Source: Rhizobium sp. N324
GTDB lineage: Bacteria > Pseudomonadota > Alphaproteobacteria > Rhizobiales > Rhizobiaceae
NCBI RefSeq assembly: GCF_001664485.1
Contig: NZ_CP013630.1
Coordinates: 2,049,001-2,113,000 of the forward strand
DNA: 64,000 bases
Reading direction: 5' to 3'
How positions within the stretch are numbered: position 1 is the first letter of the stretch; the number at the start of each line of letters is the position of its first letter. Shown here one piece after another: positions 1 through 9,081 of this stretch. Under the pieces are notes generated by a model. That model saw only the letters and a program-made list of their open reading frames with translations. It was not told where the DNA came from and did no database searches. The position numbers and the translations under genes were made by a program.

Positions 1-762
1 GTCGGCGCCGACCTCGCGATAATGACCACGGATGGCATTGTGCCAATCACCAAGGCCGTCCAGCTCGACCGCGGCGCAACGAGCCTCGGCGCCATCACGG
101 CAAAGATCGGCCCGACCTGGCGCGAGACGGTCGCGACGATCGGAACGACTTCTGATCAATGGCAGCTTTCGAGCTTTCCGGCGCGGCAGATGGCAATCGT
201 CAACCTGCCTTCGTCGTTCGGCCCTTACCAGTATGTGATGAACACGGAAACCGGAGCCTGGTGCCGTTTCGTTGGCATGGCAGCCTCTTGCTGGGGCACA
301 TGGCAAGACCGGCTGTTCTTCGGCTCGAGCGACGGCACGGTCTACGAAGCAGAGGTTGGCGCGACCGACAACGGCGTAGCGATCGACGCTCTGATGGTCG
401 GCGCATGGAACCGCTACGGCGACGGCCTGTCGACCAAGTTTTCCAAGCTGATCGGTGTGACGGCTCAAATCGGGGTCTCGACGCTGATGTATGCCGGCAT
501 TTCCGTTGACTATGAGACGAAGGTTCCAACCGCACTGCTGTCGTCGGTGGAGAACAGCGGAGCGGCCAAGTGGGGAACGGCAATCTGGGGCGTTTCGAAG
601 TTCCCCGGCGTGTCGCTGGTGCGGAAGTTCGCTTCTGCCGGCGGCGCGGGCTCGGCTCTGGCGCCGACGATCCGCGCGTTGATCTCGGGCACATCTGGCT
701 CAGTTTCCGAAGCGGCTGTCGTAGGTGGTTCCGTCCTTTATGAAAAAGGCGCTCCGATTTGA
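1..762 (+). CDS. phage head-tail stabilisation protein, gp10-like (5' end outside window)
   Basis: The reading frame is open from base 1, so the first visible ATG (22) is probably internal and the gene starts left of the window. The visible protein has a pattern seen in podovirus packaged-DNA stabilisation or tail-hub proteins: a stretch with NTETGAWCRF near residues 75-84, followed by WQDRLFFGSSDGTVYEAE, a beta-propeller-like repeat. The place fits a P22-type order, just before a GNAT-like protein and the ejection proteins. The stop overlaps the TTG start of the next gene by 4 bases, which suggests coupled translation. The family assignment rests on motif resemblance and context only. Confidence 0.6.
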   Translation, partial: VGADLAIMTTDGIVPITKAVQLDRGATSLGAITAKIGPTWRETVATIGTTSDQWQLSSFPARQMAIVNLPSSFGPYQYVMNTETGAWCRFVGMAASCWGTWQDRLFFGSSDGTVYEAEVGATDNGVAIDALMVGAWNRYGDGLSTKFSKLIGVTAQIGVSTLMYAGISVDYETKVPTALLSSVENSGAAKWGTAIWGVSKFPGVSLVRKFASAGGAGSALAPTIRALISGTSGSVSEAAVVGGSVLYEKGAPI

Positions 763-1151
763 TCGTCTCGGAACCATGCGAGGATATCGCGGCATGGGTC
801 GGCGGGAAGATCGGGGTGGTTTTCCATCCGCCATTTACGGCCATAGCTCAGATTGAGGGCGGCCGGATCATCGCCGGCTACGTGTTCAACGTGTGGACTG
901 AACATGATGTCGAGGTTTCGCTCGCCGCCGACCGGCTCAGCAAGACGCTGATGCGCGCGGCATTCGGCTATGTGGTCGATCAACTCGGCTGCCGGCGAGC
1001 CACCTTCAGGACGCGCGCCGACAACGTTTCGGCCCAGCGGGCGCTTGCAAGGCTCGGCGCGCGTCTGGAAGGCCGGCAGGCGGCTTATTTCGGCGACTGC
1101 GACGCGCTGCTCTACGGAATTTTGAAAGAGGACTTTCCCTATGGTCTCTAG
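759..1151 (+). CDS. GNAT-like phage protein
   Basis: A 130-residue protein that probably starts at TTG 759, overlapping the stop of the upstream gene. The middle and C-terminal part (ADRLSKTLMRAAFGYVVDQL, then FRTRADNVSAQRALARLGAR) has the look of a GNAT acetyltransferase fold: the cofactor-binding helix followed by the usual N-S-A-x-x-x-x-x-x-x-G-A/F segment. GNAT-like proteins of this size are common between head-completion and ejection genes of podoviruses. Their substrate is not known. The 3' end overlaps the next gene by 11 bases, so it belongs to the same late transcript. Confidence 0.6.
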   Translation: MIVSEPCEDIAAWVGGKIGVVFHPPFTAIAQIEGGRIIAGYVFNVWTEHDVEVSLAADRLSKTLMRAAFGYVVDQLGCRRATFRTRADNVSAQRALARLGARLEGRQAAYFGDCDALLYGILKEDFPYGL

Positions 1152-2142
1152 CCCGAAACCGCCTAAGGCACCGGATCCGACGCAGACCGCGGCGGCACAG
1201 ACGGCCACCAACGTCGACACCGCGATTGCGAACGCTGGTCTAAGTCATACGAACCAGTACACGCCCGACGGCTCGCTTGAATACAAGCAGACCGGCAGCA
1301 CGACGATGACGGATCAGAACGGCAAGACCTACCAACTGCCGACCTATTCCGCGTATCAGAAATATTCGCCGCAAAATCAGGCGATATATGACCAGTCGCA
1401 GCAAACGCAGCTCGGGCTGGCGAAGCTTGCGAACGAGCAAACGCAGAAGGTTTCCGGTATCCTCGGCACCAATGTCGATCTCAGTTCGGGCAACGTCGAC
1501 AAATACGTCAACGACCATTGGCAGGGCGGGTTCAACAACCAGTGGGATCGCGACCAGGCGAGCTTGGAACAGAACCTTGCCGACAAGGGCATCTCGATGG
1601 GTTCCGCGGCCTACGACAACGCCATGCGGGACTTCTCGACAAGGAAGCAGGCGGCGGCCGATCAATACTTGGGCGACATGTATTCCAGCGCCCAGAATTC
1701 GATCCTGACCGAGCGCAACCAACCGCTGAACGAGATTTCGGCGCTCACGTCCGGGTCTCAAATCAATCAGCCGAACTATGTGAACGCGCCGACGACACAA
1801 CTTCCGACGGTCGACCAGGCGGGCTTGATCAACGAAAACTATAACCAGCAGATGGCCGGCTATAATCAACAGGTCTCCCAGAAGAATGCGGCGATGGGTG
1901 GCCTCTTCGGTCTTGGCGGCTCGCTGCTTGGCGGATGGGCGATGTCTGATCGCCGGTTGAAGCGTGACATCCACCAGATCGGCGCAACGGCGACCGGTAT
2001 CCCAATCTACGAATACGAATATCTGTGGGGCGGTGGCCGGCAGGTTGGTGTCATGGCCGATGAGGTCGAAGAGATTGCGCCTCATGCTGTTGCTGAAGGC
2101 CCTGGCGGCTTCCGCATGGTAAATTACGCGGGGATTCTGTAA
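1141..2142 (+). CDS. phage virion protein with C-terminal S74-like (SDRRLKRDI) tail-fibre motif
   Basis: A 333-residue protein rich in Gln, Asn and Ser, with a Gly-rich hydrophobic stretch near residues 252-267. From about residue 269 it carries SDRRLKRDIHQIG and later VGVMADEVEEIAPHAV. This is the core of the intramolecular chaperone/peptidase S74 domain found at the end of tail fibres, but the long helical part of a full S74 domain is missing because the protein stops about 65 residues after the motif. The position before two large proteins is that of P22 gp14/gp7-type genes, so it is likely a minor virion or ejection component rather than a fibre. Its stop TAATG overlaps the next start. 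Confidence 0.6.
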   Translation: MVSSPKPPKAPDPTQTAAAQTATNVDTAIANAGLSHTNQYTPDGSLEYKQTGSTTMTDQNGKTYQLPTYSAYQKYSPQNQAIYDQSQQTQLGLAKLANEQTQKVSGILGTNVDLSSGNVDKYVNDHWQGGFNNQWDRDQASLEQNLADKGISMGSAAYDNAMRDFSTRKQAAADQYLGDMYSSAQNSILTERNQPLNEISALTSGSQINQPNYVNAPTTQLPTVDQAGLINENYNQQMAGYNQQVSQKNAAMGGLFGLGGSLLGGWAMSDRRLKRDIHQIGATATGIPIYEYEYLWGGGRQVGVMADEVEEIAPHAVAEGPGGFRMVNYAGIL

Positions 2143-4601
2143 TGGGCTTTTTATTCGGTGGGGACACGGGTCAGTCGCAGGAAAGCGTAACCGACGCCCG
2201 CAAGCGGCTCGCTGCGGCAATGCTTCAGCAGGGCACCGATACAAGCCCTATCCAGTCGCCGTGGGAGGGTGCCGCACGCATGGCGCAAGCGCTTATGGGT
2301 GGTCTCGCCGTCCGCAAGCAAGGCGATATGCAGCGCGCCGCCGACGCTCAGTATATGTCGGCGATCACCGGACAGCCCTATACGCCTCCTGAGCAGCCCA
2401 AGGGCTTCCTGTCGTCGCTGTTCGGCGGCAACAAGGCCGACAACCCTGGCGCCACCGGTTCCAGCATGCCGAAGGTGGATTCGACGGGCAATGTCGCACT
2501 GCCGTCCAGCGGCGGTCCTCTCCCGAGCTCGTTCCTTGCTGCTGTGGATAAGACTGAAGGCGCCGGAGATTATGACACGCTCTTTGGCAACGCCCAAAAG
2601 GGGAAATTTGCAGGAACGAATGTTTCGGGCATGCCGATCAGGGACGTCATCGCGTTCACCGATCCCAGCGGGCCCTATGCGCAGTGGGTAAAAAGCGAAA
2701 TAGGCAGAGTGGCAACACCGGCGGGACGGCACCAGATCGTCGGCACGACGCTGCGCAACGCCGTCAATGACATGGGCCTCGATGTCAACGCGCCTTTCAA
2801 CCGGGCCACGCAGGACAGCATCGCGGCTCATCTCGCTCGCAATCGAATTGCTTCGGCAAATACGCCCCAAGGCAAGATTGCTGCCCTTCGCTCGGAATGG
2901 CACGGATTCAACAACGTCCCCGACGCGCAGATGCTGCAGATCGTCAACGACTTGGAAAATGGTCCGTCAAGTCCTGTCCAAGCGGCAAGCGTTGCTCCGG
3001 CCGCGCCCCCGGCATCACCGATCCAGCCGCCGGCCATTCCTCCGCCTGCTGCGCCGGTGCCGGGTTATGTCGATCCGATGGTGACAACGGCCGGACGCGA
3101 TGCGCCGCCGCCCCAAGTCGCCGCCCCGAGCGAAGTCGCCAGCCTCGATCCGTCGATTGGCATCCCCTTGCCCGGTGCGGCAGGACAGATGCGCGCATCC
3201 GATCCCGCACAGGTCATGCCGTCTCAGGCAGGCCCGCAGGCTGCGTTGCCGCCTCTGCCGGTCGCCAACGTCGGCCCGACGCCGAACGTCGCTGGCGTGC
3301 CTTCCGTGATTGATCCGCAGTTGGCCCAAGCCCTCCGGAATGGCGACCGCTCCGGTGTTGGCATCGGCGGTGATGCCCCCGGCGCCGGATACTTCCCGCC
3401 GGCACCAACTGGTAGCAGCCAGCCCGCGTCTCCTCAGCAGATCGCCCAGGCGCAGCAATCGGGGCAGGCGCGGCTTACTCAGGCACTCGACAACGCCAAT
3501 CCTCAGTCAGCCGCAAACCCTATGGCGAACCCGCGTGCTCAAGCGCTGGTCAGAGCCATGACCGATCCGAATGCCTCGCCTCAGGTTCGCGCCATGGCAG
3601 GGCAGCAATTGCAGATCCTCACCCGGCCGCCGGAATATGGGTTCCAAACGCTACCGGATGGCACGGTGCTGCGCTCTGATCCGCGCACAGGCCAGGTCGC
3701 GCCGATCTATCAGGCCACGCCGAAGCCGGTCGAGGTGAACGGCCGTCTGGTCGACCGGGCCACGGGGAAGGTGATCGCCGATTTCAGCGGTGGTCAGTGG
3801 GAGCGTCTGAGCGACGGAACGCTCTACAACAAGGGCACGGGCGAATTCCGCCAAGCTCCTGAAGGGGCCGGCGGAGAAAAATATTATGGAACGACCGTGC
3901 CCTATTACGACAAGGACGGGAACCTGCGATATCGCCAGTTGAGCGACAGGGGCGGCGGCAAGGATTTGGATCTGGGGCCAGGAGCAACGGCGGCGCCAAC
4001 GACACGCACCGTCGACACCGGAACGGAACTGATCACCCTTGGCCCTGGTGGTCAGGAAGTGAAGCGGACCCCGAAAGAGAACTATGAGGCAGCGAAGGAC
4101 ACAGCGCAGGGCAGCACCGAAGGAAAGGCTGCTGGAGATGCAGTCGCATCGCTCCCCGCCGACGTCATGCAGGCGGAGCAGACGATCAAGAACATTGATC
4201 AACTGCTTGACAGCAAGGGGCTCAACTCGATCGTCGGTCCGGCCGATCAGTTCCGGCCGTCCTGGTTGCTCGGCGGCGACGGACGAGACGCTCTGACACG
4301 GCTGAAGCAGCTTCAGGGGGGCGCCTTCCTGCAAGCTTACGGGCTGCTCAAGGGCGGCGGCCAGATCACCGAAGTCGAGGGCGGCAAGGCCCAGGACGCG
4401 ATGGCCCGCATGGATCGCTCGCTTGATGAGCCTCACTTCCGTGCTGCTCTGAAAGATTTCCGCGATGCGGTCGAGCAGGGCGTTGCCAAGATGAGGGAAC
4501 GGGCCAAATCAGCCGCGCCGTCACCTTCAGCCGCCGTGTCCGGCGATCCCGCAGTTGTCCCGATCGATATCCCTGGCGTCACCATTCGAAGGAAACAGTA
4601 A
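2142..4601 (+). CDS. large ejection-type virion protein with lysozyme-like domain
   Basis: An 819-residue protein. Residues about 130-272 form a lysozyme-like segment: FLAAVDKTEGAGDYDTLFG, then TPAGRHQIVGTTLRNAVNDM, resembling GH104-type muramidases, with Glu139 as the likely acid. A long Pro/Ala-rich linker follows (about 275-380), then a Gln/Ala-rich part and a folded C-terminal half. This build fits a virion protein injected into the periplasm to open a path through peptidoglycan during DNA entry. The start overlaps the previous stop by one base and the stop is directly followed by the next ATG. The catalytic assignment is by motif only. Confidence 0.65.
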   Translation: MGFLFGGDTGQSQESVTDARKRLAAAMLQQGTDTSPIQSPWEGAARMAQALMGGLAVRKQGDMQRAADAQYMSAITGQPYTPPEQPKGFLSSLFGGNKADNPGATGSSMPKVDSTGNVALPSSGGPLPSSFLAAVDKTEGAGDYDTLFGNAQKGKFAGTNVSGMPIRDVIAFTDPSGPYAQWVKSEIGRVATPAGRHQIVGTTLRNAVNDMGLDVNAPFNRATQDSIAAHLARNRIASANTPQGKIAALRSEWHGFNNVPDAQMLQIVNDLENGPSSPVQAASVAPAAPPASPIQPPAIPPPAAPVPGYVDPMVTTAGRDAPPPQVAAPSEVASLDPSIGIPLPGAAGQMRASDPAQVMPSQAGPQAALPPLPVANVGPTPNVAGVPSVIDPQLAQALRNGDRSGVGIGGDAPGAGYFPPAPTGSSQPASPQQIAQAQQSGQARLTQALDNANPQSAANPMANPRAQALVRAMTDPNASPQVRAMAGQQLQILTRPPEYGFQTLPDGTVLRSDPRTGQVAPIYQATPKPVEVNGRLVDRATGKVIADFSGGQWERLSDGTLYNKGTGEFRQAPEGAGGEKYYGTTVPYYDKDGNLRYRQLSDRGGGKDLDLGPGATAAPTTRTVDTGTELITLGPGGQEVKRTPKENYEAAKDTAQGSTEGKAAGDAVASLPADVMQAEQTIKNIDQLLDSKGLNSIVGPADQFRPSWLLGGDGRDALTRLKQLQGGAFLQAYGLLKGGGQITEVEGGKAQDAMARMDRSLDEPHFRAALKDFRDAVEQGVAKMRERAKSAAPSPSAAVSGDPAVVPIDIPGVTIRRKQ

Positions 4602-6623
4602 ATGCCGACATATACCGTCCAGGTGAACGGCGAGAGCTTCGACATTGATGCTCCGAACGACGAAGCTGTGCGCGCCGCCGTGCGCCAGCTTCAGGAACAA
4701 AAGCCTGCCGCATCCGCGCCAGTACAGCCGCCGAGCACAGCACCGCAGCCGGAGAAATCAACGTTTGAGAAAGTGACTGGCAACATTAACTCGTTCGGCC
4801 AAGGCATCGTTGACATGGTCGGATTGGGCTATGCCGATGAGATCGGCGCTGGCATTGATTACGCCGGCTCTCACATTCTGCCGTGGCGCGACGCGAAGAC
4901 GTACGATCAGGCTTTGGCCGATACGCGCGGCGAGCAGGAGCAGGCCTTCGAGGAGCATCCGGCAGCCAATATCGCTGGCAAGGTGACAGGCGCGCTATGG
5001 GGTGCCAGCCGACTTGCCAAGGCTGGGCTTTCTCCAACTGCCAACGCCATCAAGGCCGAGGCCGGACTAGGCCGGGTTACTGCTGCATCAGCAAAGGAGG
5101 GGGCAGTTCTTGGAACTCTTTCGGGGTTCGGCAACGGCGAAGACGGTTTTGTAAACAGACTCGCCAACGCTGGTGTCGGTCTCGGGATTGGTGCGGGGAT
5201 AGGGGCCATTGCCCCTGCAGCAGTCGCCGGCGTCTCACAGGTAGTTAAATCTGCGGCTGCTCCTTTGATTGCGCCCTTCGCACCTGGTGGATATGTGCGC
5301 GACGCGCTCGCCACGGCATTGCGACGCGCGGGGCAGACACCCGAGCAAATCGCCAACAGCATGCGCGCTGCTGGCGGCGACGGTCAGGACATGTTCAACG
5401 TCGCCGACGCCATGGGTTATACCGGCGAGCGGCTGATGTCGACGTCCGCTCGCGTTCCACATGATAACCGACAGGCCCTAGCCGAAGCCATGATTGCGAG
5501 GCAGGCAGGACAGGGCGAGCGGCTGGCGAACAATCTCGCAGAGGGCTTTGACACCTTTGATACGGCCGGACGTCGGGTCGCCGATCGCACGGCGCAGCGC
5601 ACGGCTGAGGCAAACGAACTCTATCCAGCCGCCCGGGAAAATGCTGGCCCGGTCAACGTCACGCCGGTCTTAGAGGAGATCGACAGAACCATCCGCCCGG
5701 GCGTCAACCAGTTGGTTAATCCTCGCGACCGCATTGCCAATGACTCGATCGAGGGCGCCCTAACGCGCGTTCGCTCCATGCTTTCGGACGGCAATTCCCA
5801 GGTAACCGACTTCGACACCTTATTCAGGGCGAAATTAGACCTGGACGACATGATCCAAAGAGCCGAGGCGCAGGGAGCCGGTAATCGCGCGCACTACCTC
5901 TCGCGTGTTCAGGGGCTGGTAGACCAGGCGCTTGCCGATGCTTCCGAGGGGTATGTAGGCGCCCGGGATGCATTCGCCCGTGCCTCGCGCCGGATCGAGG
6001 CCGTTGACGCGGGCAGCGCAGCAAGCCGCATTTCCCGTAGGGCTCAGGATACGATTCCGGAATTCGAGGCAATGCCGGCCGATCAACAGATGGATTTCCG
6101 CGCCGGGTACATCGATCCGTTGATCGCTCGCCTGGAGGGTGCCTCTTCGTCGCCGACGACCAACAAAGCGCGCATGCTGCAGACGCCGAAGTACGATGCC
6201 GAACTTCCAGCATTCGCCGCCCCGGAACGGGGGCCGCAACTTGCCGACCGGATTGGCAGAGAACAGACGATGTTCCGGACAGCAAACGCGGCGCTCGGCG
6301 GATCCCGCTCGGCCGACAACCTTGCGGATGCCGCGGACATGAACCAGTTCGACCCATCGGTTATCGGGCGATTTGTGCGAGGCGACCGTATCGGCGCGAT
6401 TACGACAGGCCTTTCGAAGGTCCTCGGTACGGTGACCGGGCAGCCGCCGGCCGTCGTGGAGCAGCTATCTCGCGTATTGATGGAGACGAATCCAGATGTT
6501 GCGTTGGATGTGTTGCGAGCAGGGACACAGCAGCTATCGCGGAACGACCAACGCAGGGCGCGCCTGGTGTCGGCACTGGTGGAGTCAGGGGCGGCCGGCG
6601 TTCCGAGACTTACCGCGCCATGA
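4602..6623 (+). CDS. large virion protein, probable DNA-ejection protein
   Basis: A 673-residue protein starting immediately after the preceding stop. The N-terminus (TYTVQVNGESFDIDAPNDEA) looks like a small beta-grasp domain. Residues about 50-210 are Ala/Gly-rich, with hydrophobic stretches at about 165-180 and 190-225, as seen in phage proteins that enter the inner membrane. The C-terminal two thirds is helical and charged. Size, place after the lysozyme-like protein and composition agree with a P22 gp16/gp20-type ejection protein. No enzyme motif was recognised. The last 39 bases overlap a small convergent gene on the other strand. Confidence 0.55.
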   Translation: MPTYTVQVNGESFDIDAPNDEAVRAAVRQLQEQKPAASAPVQPPSTAPQPEKSTFEKVTGNINSFGQGIVDMVGLGYADEIGAGIDYAGSHILPWRDAKTYDQALADTRGEQEQAFEEHPAANIAGKVTGALWGASRLAKAGLSPTANAIKAEAGLGRVTAASAKEGAVLGTLSGFGNGEDGFVNRLANAGVGLGIGAGIGAIAPAAVAGVSQVVKSAAAPLIAPFAPGGYVRDALATALRRAGQTPEQIANSMRAAGGDGQDMFNVADAMGYTGERLMSTSARVPHDNRQALAEAMIARQAGQGERLANNLAEGFDTFDTAGRRVADRTAQRTAEANELYPAARENAGPVNVTPVLEEIDRTIRPGVNQLVNPRDRIANDSIEGALTRVRSMLSDGNSQVTDFDTLFRAKLDLDDMIQRAEAQGAGNRAHYLSRVQGLVDQALADASEGYVGARDAFARASRRIEAVDAGSAASRISRRAQDTIPEFEAMPADQQMDFRAGYIDPLIARLEGASSSPTTNKARMLQTPKYDAELPAFAAPERGPQLADRIGREQTMFRTANAALGGSRSADNLADAADMNQFDPSVIGRFVRGDRIGAITTGLSKVLGTVTGQPPAVVEQLSRVLMETNPDVALDVLRAGTQQLSRNDQRRARLVSALVESGAAGVPRLTAP

Positions 6624-6833
6624 GTCGGGAATTTTGTTGCCGGTGATCTCAATCGCCCAGGCAACAACGCATCCGCCTATTCCGGCGCCAAGGGAAAGCG
6701 ATACCCAGTCGATCGATCTTGTGAAGAGATTGATCAGAAAACCAACGAGCAGGATCACGAATAGCGACTTCCACGGACCAGGTCCGCGATCAAGCTTGGG
6801 TTCATTCGGGTCATGATCGATCTGCATCCGCAA
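6585..6833 (-). CDS. small membrane protein, convergent gene inside the late operon
   Basis: An 82-residue protein read against the late genes. After a polar N-terminus (QIDHDPNEPKLDRGPGPWKS) it has two hydrophobic segments, roughly residues 22-39 and 46-62, separated by RSIDW. The amino-acid pattern is that of a real membrane protein and not of a shadow frame. It fills the only gap between the ejection gene and the fibre gene. The 3' end overlaps the ejection gene by 39 bases. Reverse orientation and small size suggest a moron gene (lysogenic cargo), but its function is unknown. Confidence 0.5.
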   Translation of the reverse strand: MRMQIDHDPNEPKLDRGPGPWKSLFVILLVGFLINLFTRSIDWVSLSLGAGIGGCVVAWAIEITGNKIPDSWRGKSRNAGRP

Positions 6834-6894
6834 CTAATACTACACCATTGATGGCCTCGCAATTCGCGGGGCCTCTTCTTTTTGGAGAAGGTGA

Positions 6895-8223
6895 ATGCCC
6901 AGAAACCCATCCACCGGCGTCTATTCGAAGCCAGCCGGCACGACGCCCTCCGTCGGCCAGATCATCGATCCGGTGCCGTGGAACGCGCTGACCACCGATC
7001 TCGGCAACGAAATCACAAACTCGCTGCCGCGCGACGGTTCGGCGCCGATGGTGGCGCCGCTGAAGCTCGCAAGCGGGACGGTCTCGGCGCCGGGTATCGG
7101 CTTCGCATCAACCCCGCAAACCGGCCTTTACCTCAAGGGCGGCGGCCTGCTGGGCTTTGCGCAGAACGGTGTCGATATCGCCTTCGATAACGATATGGTC
7201 TACGCGGCCAAATCCGGCGATTACACTGCCCTCGCAGTTGACGACAACGCGGTTCACCGCTTCACCGCAGTCGCTACGCTCACGCTGACCGCAGCGGCGA
7301 CGCTTGGCGCCAACTGGCACTACACCATCATTGCCGATGGCGGAGACGTGACGATCGATCCGAACGCGTCGGAAACAATCAATGGCACCCCGACGCTTCG
7401 CGTCCCGAACGGCTCGAAATGCTTCATCATCTGCAGCGGGTCTGCGTTCTTCGCCTTCGTCACATCAGACGATACGCATGGCGAATGCCGCCTCGCGCTC
7501 TCCGGCGGCAATCTGCTTCTTTCCCGCTTCAATGGCCGGCGACTGACGATCAACGGCGCTTCTGAGGTCATCCCGAGCGCCGGTATCAGCCTGGCGGCCA
7601 CTGGCCTCACGCCTGCCGCACTCTACTACATCTATGCCTACATGAACTCTGGCACGATGACGCTTGAGGCATCCGCCACGGTTCCCGCTGTGGACGCGAC
7701 CACGGGCATTTCGATAAAAACCGGTGATGCCACCCGCACGCTCGTCGGCATGGCGCGGCCTGTCACTGGCCCCGCATGGTCCGACACGGCAAAGCAGCGG
7801 TTTGTGCGTTCGTGGTACAACGACCCAGGTGTCAGCCTGTTCAGCAATTTCACGGCCAACCGGGCGACGACAAGCACAAGCCTTGTCGAATTGAATTCCG
7901 AAATCCGGTGCGAGGCGCTTGTCTGGAGCGGCGAGATTTTCGAGGCGCTATCATCCGGTACATGCGTAAGCGGCGCGTCGAGCGGCGGCAATAGATCCTC
8001 GCTTGCCTTCAATGGCACGACACCAGAGCCGAGCGGGTCGATGGCAATCGTGGTCTCGGCCGGTGACTCCATCCCGTTTTCGGCGCAAGCCGTAAAAACC
8101 GGGCTTAGCGAAGGGTACAATTTCGTGACCTTGATAGGGGGTGTCCAAACGAGCGGGACCGGCACTTGGTATGGTGACGCGGATAGTCGCCGAACCAGCA
8201 TCGCCGCTCGCGTCAGGAGGTAG
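6895..8223 (+). CDS. phage tail fibre-like protein
   Basis: A 442-residue protein with a good ribosome site (GGAGAAGG, 6883-6890) before ATG 6895. The N-terminus (PRNPSTGVYSKPAGTTPSVG) and the repeated GLYLKGGGLLGFAQNG pattern are typical of fibres and of proteins that bind the tail through a short N-terminal adaptor. The rest is beta-rich with few charged residues, and no enzymatic motif was seen. It is followed 4 bases later by a small gene with a strong ribosome site, which suggests a fibre/assembly-protein pair. Confidence 0.6.
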   Translation: MPRNPSTGVYSKPAGTTPSVGQIIDPVPWNALTTDLGNEITNSLPRDGSAPMVAPLKLASGTVSAPGIGFASTPQTGLYLKGGGLLGFAQNGVDIAFDNDMVYAAKSGDYTALAVDDNAVHRFTAVATLTLTAAATLGANWHYTIIADGGDVTIDPNASETINGTPTLRVPNGSKCFIICSGSAFFAFVTSDDTHGECRLALSGGNLLLSRFNGRRLTINGASEVIPSAGISLAATGLTPAALYYIYAYMNSGTMTLEASATVPAVDATTGISIKTGDATRTLVGMARPVTGPAWSDTAKQRFVRSWYNDPGVSLFSNFTANRATTSTSLVELNSEIRCEALVWSGEIFEALSSGTCVSGASSGGNRSSLAFNGTTPEPSGSMAIVVSAGDSIPFSAQAVKTGLSEGYNFVTLIGGVQTSGTGTWYGDADSRRTSIAARVRR

Positions 8224-8227
8224 AAAG

Positions 8228-8626
8228 ATGAACATCGGCCCGAATTTTGGAAATGAGTTGATTGCGGCTGGGCTCAGCGGCCTACCTATCGCGTGGGGAG
8301 AAGACGGCGATATTGAATGCGGCGCTCTGACTGACGAGCAACGCGCAAAGCTCAATCTCGTAATTGCCTCACATGACCCGAGCAAGCCGGACCAATCAAC
8401 GTTTGATCGGGTGACGGCCCGTCAGTTCAAGCTGCAGCTTCTGTCTGCTGGCCTTCTCGACGCTGTTGACACCTGGGTAAATCACCAGCCGCGAGACATC
8501 CAGATCGCCTATGAGTATTCTGGCGCCTTCGTGAAGGACAGCCCCATGATGACGGCCGGCTTCGCGGCTATGGGATTTTCGCCGCAGGAGATCGACGCTT
8601 TCTTTGCTGCGGCGGCGCAACTGTGA
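8228..8626 (+). CDS. small phage protein downstream of tail fibre, function unknown
   Basis: A 132-residue protein. ATG 8228 is chosen over in-frame starts upstream because AGGAGG lies at 8216-8221, right before it, and the upstream extension overlaps the fibre gene. The protein is acidic and helical (LTDEQRAKLNLVIASHDP, then FAAMGFSPQEIDAFFAAAAQ). The position suggests a fibre assembly chaperone or a tail accessory protein, but no family was recognised. Its TGA overlaps the GTG start of the next gene. Confidence 0.6.
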   Translation: MNIGPNFGNELIAAGLSGLPIAWGEDGDIECGALTDEQRAKLNLVIASHDPSKPDQSTFDRVTARQFKLQLLSAGLLDAVDTWVNHQPRDIQIAYEYSGAFVKDSPMMTAGFAAMGFSPQEIDAFFAAAAQL

Positions 8627-9054
8627 TTCTCCGCTACATCGCCTACCTGCCGGCAAATCTGGCGCTGGTAGGGCTGACTTATCTGTTGTCGCCATTCCTG
8701 GCGGCCTGGTCGATGAAGCATGGCCCGGTTCTCCCGGGCCGCTGGCGCTGGTTCTCGACACTGAACGCCGATCTGGACGGCTACATCCCGCAGAAGGTTG
8801 CCGGGTTCGATCCTGCCGCCAAGGGCCTGAAACTCTGGTGGCAGCGTACCCGCTGGACATGGCGCAACCCGTGCAACGGCTGGCAATCCGAAGCGCTGGG
8901 CGTGGATGACATCGCCTCGGCCTTCACCGTCAAGCGCGATGTCCCGCTGGCATTCGGTTTCTATCTCAAGCTCTGGCTTGGCTGGAATCCGATCAAACGG
9001 GGCGGCAACTTTTACCCATACATGCTGCAGGCCGGCTTGAAGCGCCGGTCGTAA
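8623..9054 (+). CDS. DUF7338-like phage protein
   Basis: A 143-residue protein starting at GTG 8623, overlapping the previous stop (GTGA). It has a hydrophobic N-terminal segment (LRYIAYLPANLALVGLTYLL) and a Trp-rich middle (LKLWWQRTRWTWRNPCNGW), features I associate with the DUF7338 family of phage proteins found next to lysis genes. It may act in the membrane or be a virion accessory protein. No biochemical role is known to me. It lies 27 bases upstream of the holin-like gene. Confidence 0.55.
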   Translation: MILRYIAYLPANLALVGLTYLLSPFLAAWSMKHGPVLPGRWRWFSTLNADLDGYIPQKVAGFDPAAKGLKLWWQRTRWTWRNPCNGWQSEALGVDDIASAFTVKRDVPLAFGFYLKLWLGWNPIKRGGNFYPYMLQAGLKRRS

Positions 9055-9081
9055 TCACTTCCCACAATCTGGAGCCTATCC

